NCBI RefSeq assembly: GCF_003491345.1
Contig: NZ_CP025512.1
Location: 930,001-994,000, forward strand
Direction: 5' to 3'
Origin: Neorhizobium sp. SOG26
GTDB taxonomy: Bacteria > Pseudomonadota > Alphaproteobacteria > Rhizobiales > Rhizobiaceae
DNA: 64,000 bases
A program made the translations under genes and the position numbers. This document shows positions 50,690 to 57,594 of the stretch, one piece after another (the stretch's first letter is position 1; each line of letters opens with the position of its first letter). Under the pieces are notes generated by a model that was given only the letters and a program-made list of their open reading frames with translations, was not told where the DNA came from and searched no databases.

Positions 50690-51408
50690 GGCTGTCTGCC
50701 TCCGACGATTTTGCCTGTCCGGCGGTCAACAACTGTGCGTCCGTTTCTACTCCATAGGTGATTGGGGTTTGGTGGCGAGGTCAGATCGGCTATCGTTCTC
50801 GCTCCAGCGTAATAGCGCCCATGCACTAGGCCATAGCTGAGCCCACTCAAGTCAGAGATCTGACGTAATGTCTTTCCTTCTACCTTCACGGTGATGCACC
50901 GATTAGAAACCTGCTCCATGGCGGGAGCCCACCGTACGTTTCCTGGCTCATAGTTGCCGGCTTGGTCAGGATGTCGATCGAGCGTCATCCCCTTTGGTCT
51001 GTGCCCCATGTCTGCAAAGAAGCACTCAAAACCCGTCATGCCATTTTCGCCATGCAGCCACCGGTCGCATATTTTGACACCCTTGCCGCCATACAGGTTC
51101 CAGTCCTTATGCTTAGGGTTCAAGCACCTCGCTCTCATGGCGTAATATGAGCCATACTCAGGGCTTGCTCGTCGATGCCGCGAGTGCCCGTGCGTTGCGT
51201 TGGGTTGGTTCCCAGCGCGCGCCAAACATCCACACGACTTCAGCATTCTGGCTGTTAATTGATACCCAGGCTTGATGCAGGTCGCTCCGCAATCGCAACG
51301 GCATATCCACCACGCGTGGTTCTTCCCGCTAACTGGCTTCAACGAATGGAATTCAACAGCTACCAGCATGTCGCTCCGGACTCCGGTGATGTCCTTAATC
51401 TTTCCCAT
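50686..51408 (-). CDS. Phage zinc-ribbon / HNH-like DNA-binding protein
   Basis: A 240-aa protein. An N-terminal zinc-binding part (WWICRCDCGATCI ... LKSCGCLAR) is followed by the phage HNH/AP2-like signature: MRARCLNPKHKDWNLYGGKGVKICDRW, GFECFFADMGHRPKGMTLDRHPD and GNYEPGNVRWA. A C-terminal HTH-like repeat (TLRQISDLSGLSYGLVHGRY) resembles NUMOD-type modules of homing endonucleases. It may be a homing endonuclease or a regulator. The ATG at 51406-51408 (AGGTGG before it) is chosen; it overlaps the upstream HNH gene by 14 bases. Confidence 0.75.
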   Translation of the reverse strand: MGKIKDITGVRSDMLVAVEFHSLKPVSGKNHAWWICRCDCGATCIKPGYQLTARMLKSCGCLARAGNQPNATHGHSRHRRASPEYGSYYAMRARCLNPKHKDWNLYGGKGVKICDRWLHGENGMTGFECFFADMGHRPKGMTLDRHPDQAGNYEPGNVRWAPAMEQVSNRCITVKVEGKTLRQISDLSGLSYGLVHGRYYAGARTIADLTSPPNPNHLWSRNGRTVVDRRTGKIVGGRQP

Positions 51409-51778
51409 AGCCAACCACCTCTCCTGTTTCCCGATGCACGACCGAACCATCTAGGCAACGCTTGAGCTTCGGATGGCTTAATGATGACTTCGCCTTGGCG
51501 ATGCCGAGATGCTTGGCCTTGACGCGCTTGGCCTTGGAGATGGCCGCAACGTCTACCTTGTCCTTCTGGCGCCGGCAGGCTTCGTGGGCGGGTGCGCAGT
51601 TGTCGTCGCTATCTTCGCCGCCTAGACCGAGTGCCCTAAGGTGCTCCACGGTCCACTTCTCGCGAACGCCGTCGATCTTGTTTCGGCATAGGCAGCAGAC
51701 ACCGCCATGGGCCTCGAAGATCCGCAGGCGGCGCATACGGCCCATGCTCTTGCGCGGGGTGGTGCCAACGTCGGTCAC
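51395..51778 (-). CDS. HNH endonuclease
   Basis: A 127-aa HNH-type nuclease: CCLCRNKI and the metal-binding WTVEHLRALGLGGEDSDDNCAPAHEACRRQK. A GTG start at 51776-51778 overlaps the stop of the 47-aa gene (GTGA). In this recombination cluster it could act in homologous recombination or host DNA modification. It is not a terminase-type HNH by position. Confidence 0.82.
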   Translation of the reverse strand: MTDVGTTPRKSMGRMRRLRIFEAHGGVCCLCRNKIDGVREKWTVEHLRALGLGGEDSDDNCAPAHEACRRQKDKVDVAAISKAKRVKAKHLGIAKAKSSLSHPKLKRCLDGSVVHRETGEVVGYGKD

Positions 51779-51918
51779 TTCCCCACCTCCATCTTCGGCA
51801 GGCTTTCCACCTGGTCATCAAGAGCGGTACGCGGGCGGGTCCATCCGATACGGTCCCGCATGCGGTTGACCAGACCGGCTGCCATAGCCGTAGCCGTGGA
51901 TTGATCGAGGAGGGTCAT
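51775..51918 (-). CDS. Short phage ORF, 47 aa
   Basis: A 47-aa peptide (MTLLDQSTATAMAAGLVNRM, RPRTALDDQVESLPKMEVGK). The ATG overlaps the ninB-like stop by 4 bases and its TGA overlaps the next GTG. Function unknown. Confidence 0.58.
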   Translation of the reverse strand: MTLLDQSTATAMAAGLVNRMRDRIGWTRPRTALDDQVESLPKMEVGK

Positions 51919-52709
51919 GCCTGGAGTTCCTTCTCATCCATTCCCGCGTAGGCGGCTATGACGGGCACAGCTCGATGGGGCGGCGCTTCGGATAGGACTG
52001 CTTGCTTGCAAACGCGGTAGATCGATCCGGCCTTTTCCTTGATCGCACTGGCAGTCTCGGGCGGGCATAAATCGCCCACGGCGAGGCGCTGGTTGTTGAG
52101 GATGGCGAGGTTAGCGTCAGTGTCGCCACCGACGTTCGTCGCGCTCCACAACATTCGGGCTGCGGTCTTGAGCCATTCGGCTTCCGTAAGAGAGGCAGCG
52201 GGCGAAGATCCGGGGGGAGGAGGATCGCTATCCTCGCCCGCTGCGGCCGGTGCACTGGCGGTGTCTCCGGCGGGTTCCGATGAAGGGGACGGTTCATCGG
52301 AATTGGGTTGATCGGGGTCTTTCGGCTCTTTGAAGATGACTGGGTGTTCGGGGTCCGCGCCGAAGGCATAGATCGCCTCGATCATGTTGCTCATCTCATC
52401 GACCGTCATGGTTGACGTGTGGATGCCGAGTGGCACGACAGTTCCGGGGTCGATACCGGGCACCACCTGCGCCTTGCGGAGCGAGGCGGTGAACATATTC
52501 TTCCAGTCCTCGACCTTCAGCTTCACGCCGTACCAGACTACTTGGTCTGCCACTTCGCCCAGCATCGCGTGCAGCTTCGCGTTCTGCTCGTTGGAACGGG
52601 TCTTCTTCCGAAACTCCACGATTGTGCCGGCCTCAACCTTCTGAGCCCAGCGAGCCACTTGCTCACGGTCGGAGGGATGATTGATGATGACGGTCGCACG
52701 GGTTGTCAT
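51915..52709 (-). CDS. NinB/Orf-type recombination protein with C-terminal extension
   Basis: A 264-aa protein. The first 130 residues match the NinB (lambda Orf) recombination mediator pattern: KKTRSNEQNAKLHAMLGEVADQ, LKVEDWKNMFTASLRKAQ, and STMTVDEMSNMIEAIYAFGA. NinB-type proteins load or replace RecFOR functions. A Pro/Ser-rich linker and an extra C-terminal domain (LTEAEWLKTAARMLWSAT...) of unknown function follow. The ATG at 52707-52709 overlaps the YqaJ gene stop. Confidence 0.85.
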   Translation of the reverse strand: MTTRATVIINHPSDREQVARWAQKVEAGTIVEFRKKTRSNEQNAKLHAMLGEVADQVVWYGVKLKVEDWKNMFTASLRKAQVVPGIDPGTVVPLGIHTSTMTVDEMSNMIEAIYAFGADPEHPVIFKEPKDPDQPNSDEPSPSSEPAGDTASAPAAAGEDSDPPPPGSSPAASLTEAEWLKTAARMLWSATNVGGDTDANLAILNNQRLAVGDLCPPETASAIKEKAGSIYRVCKQAVLSEAPPHRAVPVIAAYAGMDEKELQA

Positions 52710-53317
52710 GCGGCCTCCCGTTCGCCGTAATGGCGGATCCGCTCGACCAGCGCTGCAAGCTCGTCGTTGAACCGGTCGATCTCGCCGGCCATGTTCTTGA
52801 TGTAGTCTTCGTCGCGATAGACCCGCACCGTCAGCATCGGCAGGCGAGGCCAGTAGGAAACGAAGTCCCACCATTCGCGCTCGGATAGCCAGAGATTTCC
52901 CTGCACCTGGGCGACATGCTCGGGCGGCAAGCGGTTGCGCTCCAGCCGGTCAATCTGGATGTGCGGGAGCGCGGTCTTGATCTCCAACCCGCCGTTTGTC
53001 CCGACGAGGCTATCCGGGCTGGCGCCCTTGTTGCCGTTGCGAATGAAGCCGACGCGAACGATTTCAGCGGATTCGATGAAGGCGTAGGTTTCCCGCGCCT
53101 CATCTTCCATCACCTTGCCGCGCTCCATGTGACCGTTGGTGAAGCCCTCTGCGACTTCGCCTGTGATGATCTCGCCGGCAAGCTTGCGCATGTACTCGCT
53201 GCGCGTCTTGCCTTCGCCCTTAGCCATGACCGTGGCGAACTTGCTGGCGGTAGGGATGCCGAGACGAGCCTGAAACCACTCGTCCTCGCCCTGCTCGAAG
53301 ATGAAAACCTGCATCAT
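52706..53317 (-). CDS. YqaJ-type phage recombination exonuclease
   Basis: A 203-aa nuclease of the lambda-exonuclease/YqaJ family, which chews 5' strands to feed the annealing protein. The active-site core is ASPDSLVGTNGGLEIKTA (Asp, then ExK), preceded by GHMERGKVMEDEARETY with the conserved Glu. It is coupled by 4-base overlaps to ERF upstream and NinB downstream. Confidence 0.9.
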   Translation of the reverse strand: MMQVFIFEQGEDEWFQARLGIPTASKFATVMAKGEGKTRSEYMRKLAGEIITGEVAEGFTNGHMERGKVMEDEARETYAFIESAEIVRVGFIRNGNKGASPDSLVGTNGGLEIKTALPHIQIDRLERNRLPPEHVAQVQGNLWLSEREWWDFVSYWPRLPMLTVRVYRDEDYIKNMAGEIDRFNDELAALVERIRHYGEREAA

Positions 53318-54183
53318 GACGCGGCCCTCTGGCCCATCTTCGCCTTGCGGTCATTCAGGATGCGAACGGCACTATCGAACTGGCTGGCAAGCATGTCAGG
53401 GACACAATCGATCTTGCCCAACTTGCAGAACCGCTCGACATCAGAATTCGTCTCCTCCAGGAGCTGAAGGATGACCTTCACCTGCTCCGGAGAAATCCGT
53501 TCCGGTTCCTTCTCCTCATCAGCGGCCTTCCCGTCGTCATCGTGGCTTACAGATAGGCCAAGCGCGAGCTTGAGGGTGTAGCGCTGGAGATAGGTTACGG
53601 CTGACGCTATGGCCTGTAGGCTGTTCTTGCCGCCGGAGTTATCGGCACCAGCGGAAAGCGGTGTACGGGTCGCGTGACCGTCCACATGCTCAAGAACGCA
53701 CGTAACAGTGATCGGGCGGTCAACGCCGTTGTCGCTTTCGAATCGGTAGCTAAGACCATGCTTGGTCAGGATCGGGGTAACCTGCTCCTCGATCCCTGCA
53801 AGGTCTTCATGACGATAATTAACCCGCTGCTTCCCCTGCGGAGTGTAGTCGACCTCGCGCGTCTTCATGATCGGGCGGATTTCTGCCTTGGCAGCAGCAA
53901 CGGCGCGGGTAAATGCAAGCTTAGCGTTGCGAGCTTCCTCACGGTCCCGTAGGTCCATCATCTGCTTCAGGATGTCGGCAGAGACGCCCATCTCGAGGGC
54001 GCGGCCTACCATCTCCATAGGCGTGAGCGCTGTTGGCCGGCGTTCTTCCACGTCGGTCGGCTTATGGATTTCGACTGCATTTCCCATTTTTGCCTCCATG
54101 GCCTGTTTTGCTTTCGCGACGACGCCGAGCGCCAAGCCGCCGATCTGTTGTTCCGTGCCAGCGGGATCGATCACTTGCGCCAT
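53314..54183 (-). CDS. ERF family single-strand annealing protein
   Basis: A 289-aa annealing protein (P22 Erf type). The core is LAFTRAVAAAKAEIRPIMKTREVDY, RYEDLAGI-like NYRHEDLAGIEEQVTPILTKHGLSY and the GKNSLQAIASAVTYLQRYTLKLALGL motif. With YqaJ it forms a phage recombination pair. The ATG at 54181-54183 is used; a longer frame to 54381 reads through the upstream small gene in another phase. Confidence 0.92.
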   Translation of the reverse strand: MAQVIDPAGTEQQIGGLALGVVAKAKQAMEAKMGNAVEIHKPTDVEERRPTALTPMEMVGRALEMGVSADILKQMMDLRDREEARNAKLAFTRAVAAAKAEIRPIMKTREVDYTPQGKQRVNYRHEDLAGIEEQVTPILTKHGLSYRFESDNGVDRPITVTCVLEHVDGHATRTPLSAGADNSGGKNSLQAIASAVTYLQRYTLKLALGLSVSHDDDGKAADEEKEPERISPEQVKVILQLLEETNSDVERFCKLGKIDCVPDMLASQFDSAVRILNDRKAKMGQRAAS

Positions 54184-54434
54184 GCTGTGATCTCCTGCTT
54201 GTCGAGGGCTTCGTGCTTGTAGTGATCGTTGAGTTTGATTGACCCGCCGACGATGACGGCGAGGGAGAACACGAACGTGAAGACGGCGAGGTAATCGCGG
54301 AACGTCACGCTGAAGAGCGGGACCGTCTTGCGTTCGAGCTTCGCGGCGAGGTTGATGAGAGGGACTGCTGCAGACTGGCATTCACGGCCTTCGCAGCATC
54401 CAGAGAAAGCATGAGCGGGGCAGCAGCTATGCAT
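54171..54434 (-). CDS. Small membrane protein with Cys-rich N-terminus
   Basis: An 87-aa protein. The N-terminus has cysteines (MHSCCPAHAFSGCCEGREC) and the C-terminal half has one TM segment (YLAVFTFVFSLAVIVGGSI). The ATG at 54432-54434 has GGAGG five bases upstream. It overlaps ERF by 13 bases and the upstream gene by 8 bases. Possibly a lysogenic membrane factor; function not known. Confidence 0.62.
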   Translation of the reverse strand: MHSCCPAHAFSGCCEGRECQSAAVPLINLAAKLERKTVPLFSVTFRDYLAVFTFVFSLAVIVGGSIKLNDHYKHEALDKQEITAWRK

Positions 54435-54864
54435 GGGAGCCTCCTGCACGGGCGGCGCGGCGGAAATCCCCGACCTTCAAATGCCATCGGCTATCAGCCA
54501 AGGGCGCCAAATCCATCTCATCCGGCCATTCTGGCGAGAACTCGCGCTGCATCTGGTGGATGAACGGCTTCAGCGCCTCGCGCAGTTGGTTGTTCGCTCG
54601 GATCAGTTCATCGCGCTCACGTCGAACCGTCTCAGCATCGGCTGCATGGTTGCTTGCCTCGACCTTAAGGGCGGCGATCTCAGCGTCCTTGGCGGCGGAG
54701 ACGTGGCTGATGATGTTCTCTGCCCGATCCAGCGCGAATTCCCGGCGAAGGTGCCAAAGGCTACCCGGGATGCTGTCCCGGCCGTCCTCGAGAGCCTTCC
54801 ATGCTTCGCCGTCGATAATGAGAGCAACGGAGTCCTTCATCGTGTTTTGCTTTACCTCACCCAT
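54427..54864 (-). CDS. Hypothetical coiled-coil phage protein
   Basis: A 145-aa protein starting MGEVKQNTMKDSVALI. A coiled-coil region runs through AKDAEIAALKVEASNHAADAETVRRERDELIRANNQLREAL. The ATG at 54862-54864 overlaps the upstream gene's end by 8 bases; residue 9 is an alternative start. No family recognised. Confidence 0.65.
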   Translation of the reverse strand: MGEVKQNTMKDSVALIIDGEAWKALEDGRDSIPGSLWHLRREFALDRAENIISHVSAAKDAEIAALKVEASNHAADAETVRRERDELIRANNQLREALKPFIHQMQREFSPEWPDEMDLAPLADSRWHLKVGDFRRAARAGGSHA

Positions 54865-55258
54865 GGACCGCCTCCCGTGCTTCCTTGCGGGCATGATCCG
54901 CGGTGATGCGGAGGGGAGCCGAGGCTTCGAGGTCGTCCTTCCAGAGCGCCCACGCCTTGCTGTTGCGGACGTAGGCCGGGAAGGTAGGCTCATCGCTCAA
55001 GCCGAAGCCCTCGCGCTCGTCGCGGTCGTACAGGTACTGCCGAGCGGCATATTCGGTGATGTCTTCGTGCGCCCAGGTATCGGTGCTGACGCGAAGGACG
55101 GTTACGATCTCATCGTCTGCAAGATGATCCAGCATCTGTGCCACGGTCAGGGTCTGGCCGAAGAACTCGCTGTTGCGAATGTACTGGCGCTGGATGCGGG
55201 CACTGCAGACGACGGCGACGAGCGTTTCATTCGCCTCGATTGGATGCTTGCGTGTCAT
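54857..55258 (-). CDS. Hypothetical phage protein, 133 aa
   Basis: An acidic protein starting MTRKHPIEANETLVAVVCSA, with TVAQMLDHLADDEIVTVLRV and DITEYAARQYLYDRDERE. No family is recognised. ATG at 55258 with GGAAGAGCC just upstream. Continues the leftward operon. Confidence 0.68.
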   Translation of the reverse strand: MTRKHPIEANETLVAVVCSARIQRQYIRNSEFFGQTLTVAQMLDHLADDEIVTVLRVSTDTWAHEDITEYAARQYLYDRDEREGFGLSDEPTFPAYVRNSKAWALWKDDLEASAPLRITADHARKEAREAVHG

Positions 55259-55344
55259 GGCTCTTCCCCATTGCCGCTTCTGTGCGGCGTGTTCATCGGC
55301 TTTCCAATTCCCCCGAGAACCGGGAGAAGCAGAAGGCGATGCGG

Positions 55345-55584
55345 TTAGGCGGCGCGAGGGCCGTGCTTGATGAAGGTGATTTGACCAGCCGCCAGCTGCC
55401 GCGCGATGCGGGCGTTATGCCGATCGGACGAGTGCGGGTAGCGCGTGCCGGTGCGGCGGCGCTTGGGATGGTTGAAGTCCACTACCGGTGTGTAGCGAAT
55501 GGCCGGGGCGTCCAGCATGGCTGCCGAGATGCCGGACATTGCCAGCGCTGCCCCAATTCCGAAATATCCGTAAAGTCCGCGCAT
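55345..55584 (-). CDS. Hypothetical small phage protein, 79 aa
   Basis: A basic protein with a hydrophobic N-terminal stretch (MRGLYGYFGIGAALAMSGIS) that may be a signal or membrane anchor, then NHPKRRRTGTRYPHSSDRHNAR. AGAGGAT precedes the ATG. Function unknown. An 86-base gap before the next gene holds only a 13-codon ORF. Confidence 0.55.
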   Translation of the reverse strand: MRGLYGYFGIGAALAMSGISAAMLDAPAIRYTPVVDFNHPKRRRTGTRYPHSSDRHNARIARQLAAGQITFIKHGPRAA

Positions 55585-55702
55585 GTTCCAATCCTCTAGT
55601 TTTCTGTTGCGGTGTAGATGTTCGAGGCCCGCGCTCTCACCGCGTTTTGCGAGCTGCTGTGCTACATGACCGCCTCCCGGGTGGAGTGAGCGGAGCGGTG
55701 GA

Positions 55703-56446
55703 TCAGGCGATGAGCGTGACGATGCAGGTGTTGACGCCGGTCCCGCTCGACTTGAAGGAGCCTTCCGGCAAAGCCTTCATCGTGCCGCTGTGCGCTTCAA
55801 CGAAAGCGCGGAAGTCGGTCGTCATCTTGTTGTCGCGGAACATCACACTGTTCGACATGATGGCGACGAGCTTCCCGCCGGGGCGCAGGAACTTGAAGGC
55901 GTGGAGAACGTGCCGGATATCGTCTTGCTTGGCGAAAGGCGGGTTCATCACGACGCGGTCGAATCTTGCCTCAGGCTCTTCCGCGAGGAAGTCGGCAACC
56001 TTGATGTTTGCCTTCGGCAGGATTGCATGAGCCTTGGCGGCGCGAGATAGGTCGATCTCAAAGCCGGTGATAATCCCGCCGCGCCGCTCAGCAGCAAAGG
56101 CAATCCGCCCAATCCCGATGTTCGGCTCAAGCACCTGCATCCCGGCCTCGATGCCAGCGATGATGGCTACTTCGGTCGCGAGACCCTCGGGCGTATCGAA
56201 TTGGCCGAAGTCCTGCTTGGTGACGCGATATTCGCCGGTCAGAATAATTGGCTCGATCGCGTCGATGGCATTGCCTTCGAACACATGAGCCTTCTTGCTG
56301 CGGTTCCACTTACCGCCAGCTGCCTCGAGAACCTTATTGGTCTCGACGTAAAGCTTGCGGTCCAGGTTTCCGTTCAGCGTAAGCAGCGCGCCGTCGATGG
56401 TCGCGGCATCCAGTACTTTCAAAACGTCTTGAGCAATCTGTGGCAT
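55703..56446 (-). CDS. Class I SAM-dependent methyltransferase, likely DNA N6-adenine type
   Basis: A 247-aa protein. The Rossmann SAM motif is AGMQVLEPNIGIGRIAFAAE, followed by ITGFEIDLSRAAKAH and the catalytic NPPF in RFDRVVMNPPFAKQ, typical of amino-methyltransferases of DNA. It may protect phage DNA from host restriction. It is the first gene of the leftward operon; GAGGAGAAC lies before the ATG and the early promoter with two operators sits 70-120 bases upstream. Confidence 0.87.
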   Translation of the reverse strand: MPQIAQDVLKVLDAATIDGALLTLNGNLDRKLYVETNKVLEAAGGKWNRSKKAHVFEGNAIDAIEPIILTGEYRVTKQDFGQFDTPEGLATEVAIIAGIEAGMQVLEPNIGIGRIAFAAERRGGIITGFEIDLSRAAKAHAILPKANIKVADFLAEEPEARFDRVVMNPPFAKQDDIRHVLHAFKFLRPGGKLVAIMSNSVMFRDNKMTTDFRAFVEAHSGTMKALPEGSFKSSGTGVNTCIVTLIA

Positions 56447-56514
56447 TTCCGTTCTCCTCGTTCTTCGCGAGAGATCGGCGCTTCCGCTTCTTCGTCTCGC
56501 TGCTGATGAGGATG

Positions 56515-56533
56515 AAGGTACGATATGTACCCC
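56515..56533. promoter_or_regulatory. Repressor operator OL-a
   Basis: Palindrome AAGGTA-N7-TACCCC. It shares the hexamer pair and 7-base spacing with the sites at 56550, 59095 and 59130. It overlaps the -10 of the leftward promoter. Confidence 0.7.
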
Positions 56534-56543
56534 ATACTGTCAA
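56515..56543 (-). promoter_or_regulatory. Leftward early promoter PL
   Basis: On the minus strand TTGACA (56543-56538), 17 bases, TACCTT (56520-56515). It has the same core as the rightward promoter at 59120. The -10 and spacer overlap an operator at 56515-56533, so repressor binding would block it. Confidence 0.75.
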
Positions 56544-56549
56544 CAGGTG

Positions 56550-56568
56550 AGGGTACAGATAATACCTT
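56550..56568. promoter_or_regulatory. Repressor operator OL-b
   Basis: AGGGTA-N7-TACCTT, identical in both half sites to the operator at 59130. It lies between the leftward -35 and the -35 of the rightward RNA promoter, so it could control both. Confidence 0.75.
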
Positions 56569-56573
56569 ATTTG

Positions 56574-56603
56574 TTGACGTCGAGGAAAAGGTCAGCCTAT
56601 GCT
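56574..56603 (+). promoter_or_regulatory. Promoter of the immunity-region RNA
   Basis: TTGACG (56574-56579), 18 bases, TATGCT (56598-56603). The expected start near 56610 coincides with the first base of the first hairpin of the RNA. Its -35 lies 6 bases past operator OL-b. Confidence 0.5.
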
Positions 56604-56609
56604 TAGGGC

Positions 56610-56921
56610 GTCGGAGGGTTTGCCTTCCGACTAGCCAGACGTTTCGGGGCCACAGAGAGCCGACTATCTGGTGAAGACGCGCAAGGTTGGGGTGGCAAGC
56701 GGTGAACCGGCTATCAGGTTCAAGGGTCTGGCAAGCGCAAGGGTATCTGGAACCCGCCAGTGATCAGCCTTCCTGGGGCTATAGAAACCAGACATGAACC
56801 GGACAGGCTACGCACCGCCATATGGTGTGCCGGGGATGCACGGAAACCTCAGAATACTCAGTCGAGTGCTGAACGTGCAGAATCCCGCGCATTGGCTCGC
56901 TGCCGGTGCGTAGGGATTTTT
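56610..56921 (+). ncRNA. Candidate ~310-nt structured RNA of the prophage immunity region
   Basis: No credible gene lies in 56,544-57,390, but the segment folds richly. It has GTCGGA..TCCGAC (56610-56631), a long-range GCCAGAC/GTCTGGC (56634-56640 with 56726-56732) closing several inner helices, ACGCACC/GGTGTGC around 56810-56830, GGGATGCACG with CGTGC-AGA-ATCCC (56833-56842 with 56874-56886), and a terminal stem GCGCATTGGC/GCCGGTGCGT (56887-56911) before T5. ATCCC (56882-56886) can also pair with GGGAT (56913-56917), giving a competing terminator form. Family not recognised. Confidence 0.5.
56882..56921 (+). terminator. Terminator with alternative pairing
   Basis: ATCCC-GCGCATTGGC, loop TCGCT, GCCGGTGCG-TA-GGGAT, then TTTTT (56917-56921). 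The ATCCC strand is shared with an upstream stem, which would act as antiterminator. Confidence 0.5.
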
Positions 56922-56975
56922 GTGCACTGTTTCCTAGAAGCCTAGTCGTTGCTGAAGGAAGACGAGAGGATAAAC

Positions 56976-57091
56976 CTCAGACATATCTTCCTCTGAGGGG
57001 AGTAATTAGAAGGGTGGGAGATGGCAGCTTCAGGCTTAGGAGACCCCGCATTCATTTCGTGAAAGAGGGGGCGGTTACCTTGGAAGGTAAC
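56976..57091 (+). repeat. Inverted repeats upstream of the GNAT pair
   Basis: Two clean inverted repeats: CCTCAGA/TCTGAGG with a 10-base loop (about 56976-56999), and the perfect palindrome GTTACCTT-GG-AAGGTAAC (57074-57091). They may be RNA hairpins or operators for the downstream pair. The half site AAGGTA of the phage operator also appears within the palindrome. Confidence 0.45.
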
Positions 57092-57109
57092 GTCGGCGGC
57101 CGTGCAACA

Positions 57110-57160
57110 ATTTGCACCAGCGGAAATGAAATTGATTTCACCGATTTGCAAAAATTTGCA
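57110..57160. repeat. Three ATTTGCA direct repeats
   Basis: ATTTGCA at 57110, 57144 and 57154; the last two are 10 bases apart, one helical turn. They lie in an AT-rich block 230-280 bases before the 67-aa gene and could bind a regulator. Confidence 0.35.
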
Positions 57161-57187
57161 AATGGACAGCGGCGCCGAATGACGCAC

Positions 57188-57209
57188 AAAAAAACCCGCC
57201 GCAGCGGGT
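57188..57209 (-). terminator. Minus-strand terminator hairpin
   Basis: ACCCGC-CGCA-GCGGGT (57194-57209) with seven A's on its left (57188-57194), which read as T7 on the minus strand. No minus-strand gene lies to its right before the GNAT pair, so it either ends an unseen small RNA from 57,210-57,390 or insulates the leftward operon. Confidence 0.6.
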
Positions 57210-57390
57210 GGATACGATCAATTTAAAAATTAAATGCCAATTGTGTCGGCTGCACAGCTAGCTAGCTCGCTAACTTGCGCAGCAGGTAGCATGCCTGCGG
57301 CAAAAAATCAAGCAAACGTTGGTTGACTGATTCAAATAATAAACGAAATGAATTCCATATTCCGTAATCAACGGATTGATGGAGACCGCT

Positions 57391-57594
57391 ATGAGCATCA
57401 AATCATCAGCTTTCGGCGGGGTAACCTTGACTGGTGAGGACGCCAAAAAGTTCGTCAACCAGGTAACATACGGGCGTCATAAGAAAGAAGCGACCGAAGC
57501 CGTAGCACGTGGTAGCGCGATGGCGAAGTCCTTCGCTCGTGACGGCAAGGTATCCCTTCGTCTGAAAGATGGCAAACTTGAGCACGTCCGATAG
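57391..57594 (+). CDS. Putative antitoxin-like small protein, 67 aa
   Basis: Starts MSIKSSAFGGVTLTGEDAKKF with GGAG 6 bases before the ATG; basic, no RHH or HTH motif recognised (AARGSAMAKSF-like helix in the middle, ending LKDGKLEHVR). It overlaps the downstream GNAT gene by 26 bases in a different frame. Pairing with a GNAT of toxin-like type suggests an antitoxin, but it is unlike the DUF1778 antitoxins of TacAT or AtaRT. Confidence 0.65.
   Translation: MSIKSSAFGGVTLTGEDAKKFVNQVTYGRHKKEATEAVARGSAMAKSFARDGKVSLRLKDGKLEHVR

Noticed and set aside
55255-55296. 13-codon ORF overlapping the start of the 133-aa phage gene
   Set aside because: Too short to support as a gene, though the ATGA overlap is noted.
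56334-56543. 69-codon minus-strand ORF across the leftward promoter
   Set aside because: It covers the promoter and operators and runs into the methyltransferase in another frame.
56581-56921. RNase P-like words (GAGGAAA, CCACAGAGAG, CAGAATCCC) in the immunity RNA
   Set aside because: The order and spacing do not match RNase P, the AAGGGUGAAA-type region is missing and the transcript is predicted to start after the first word.
56760-57226. Plus-strand ORFs of 61 and 106 codons in the RNA region
   Set aside because: No RBS, no sensible protein and they cross the terminator; the RNA interpretation explains the segment better.
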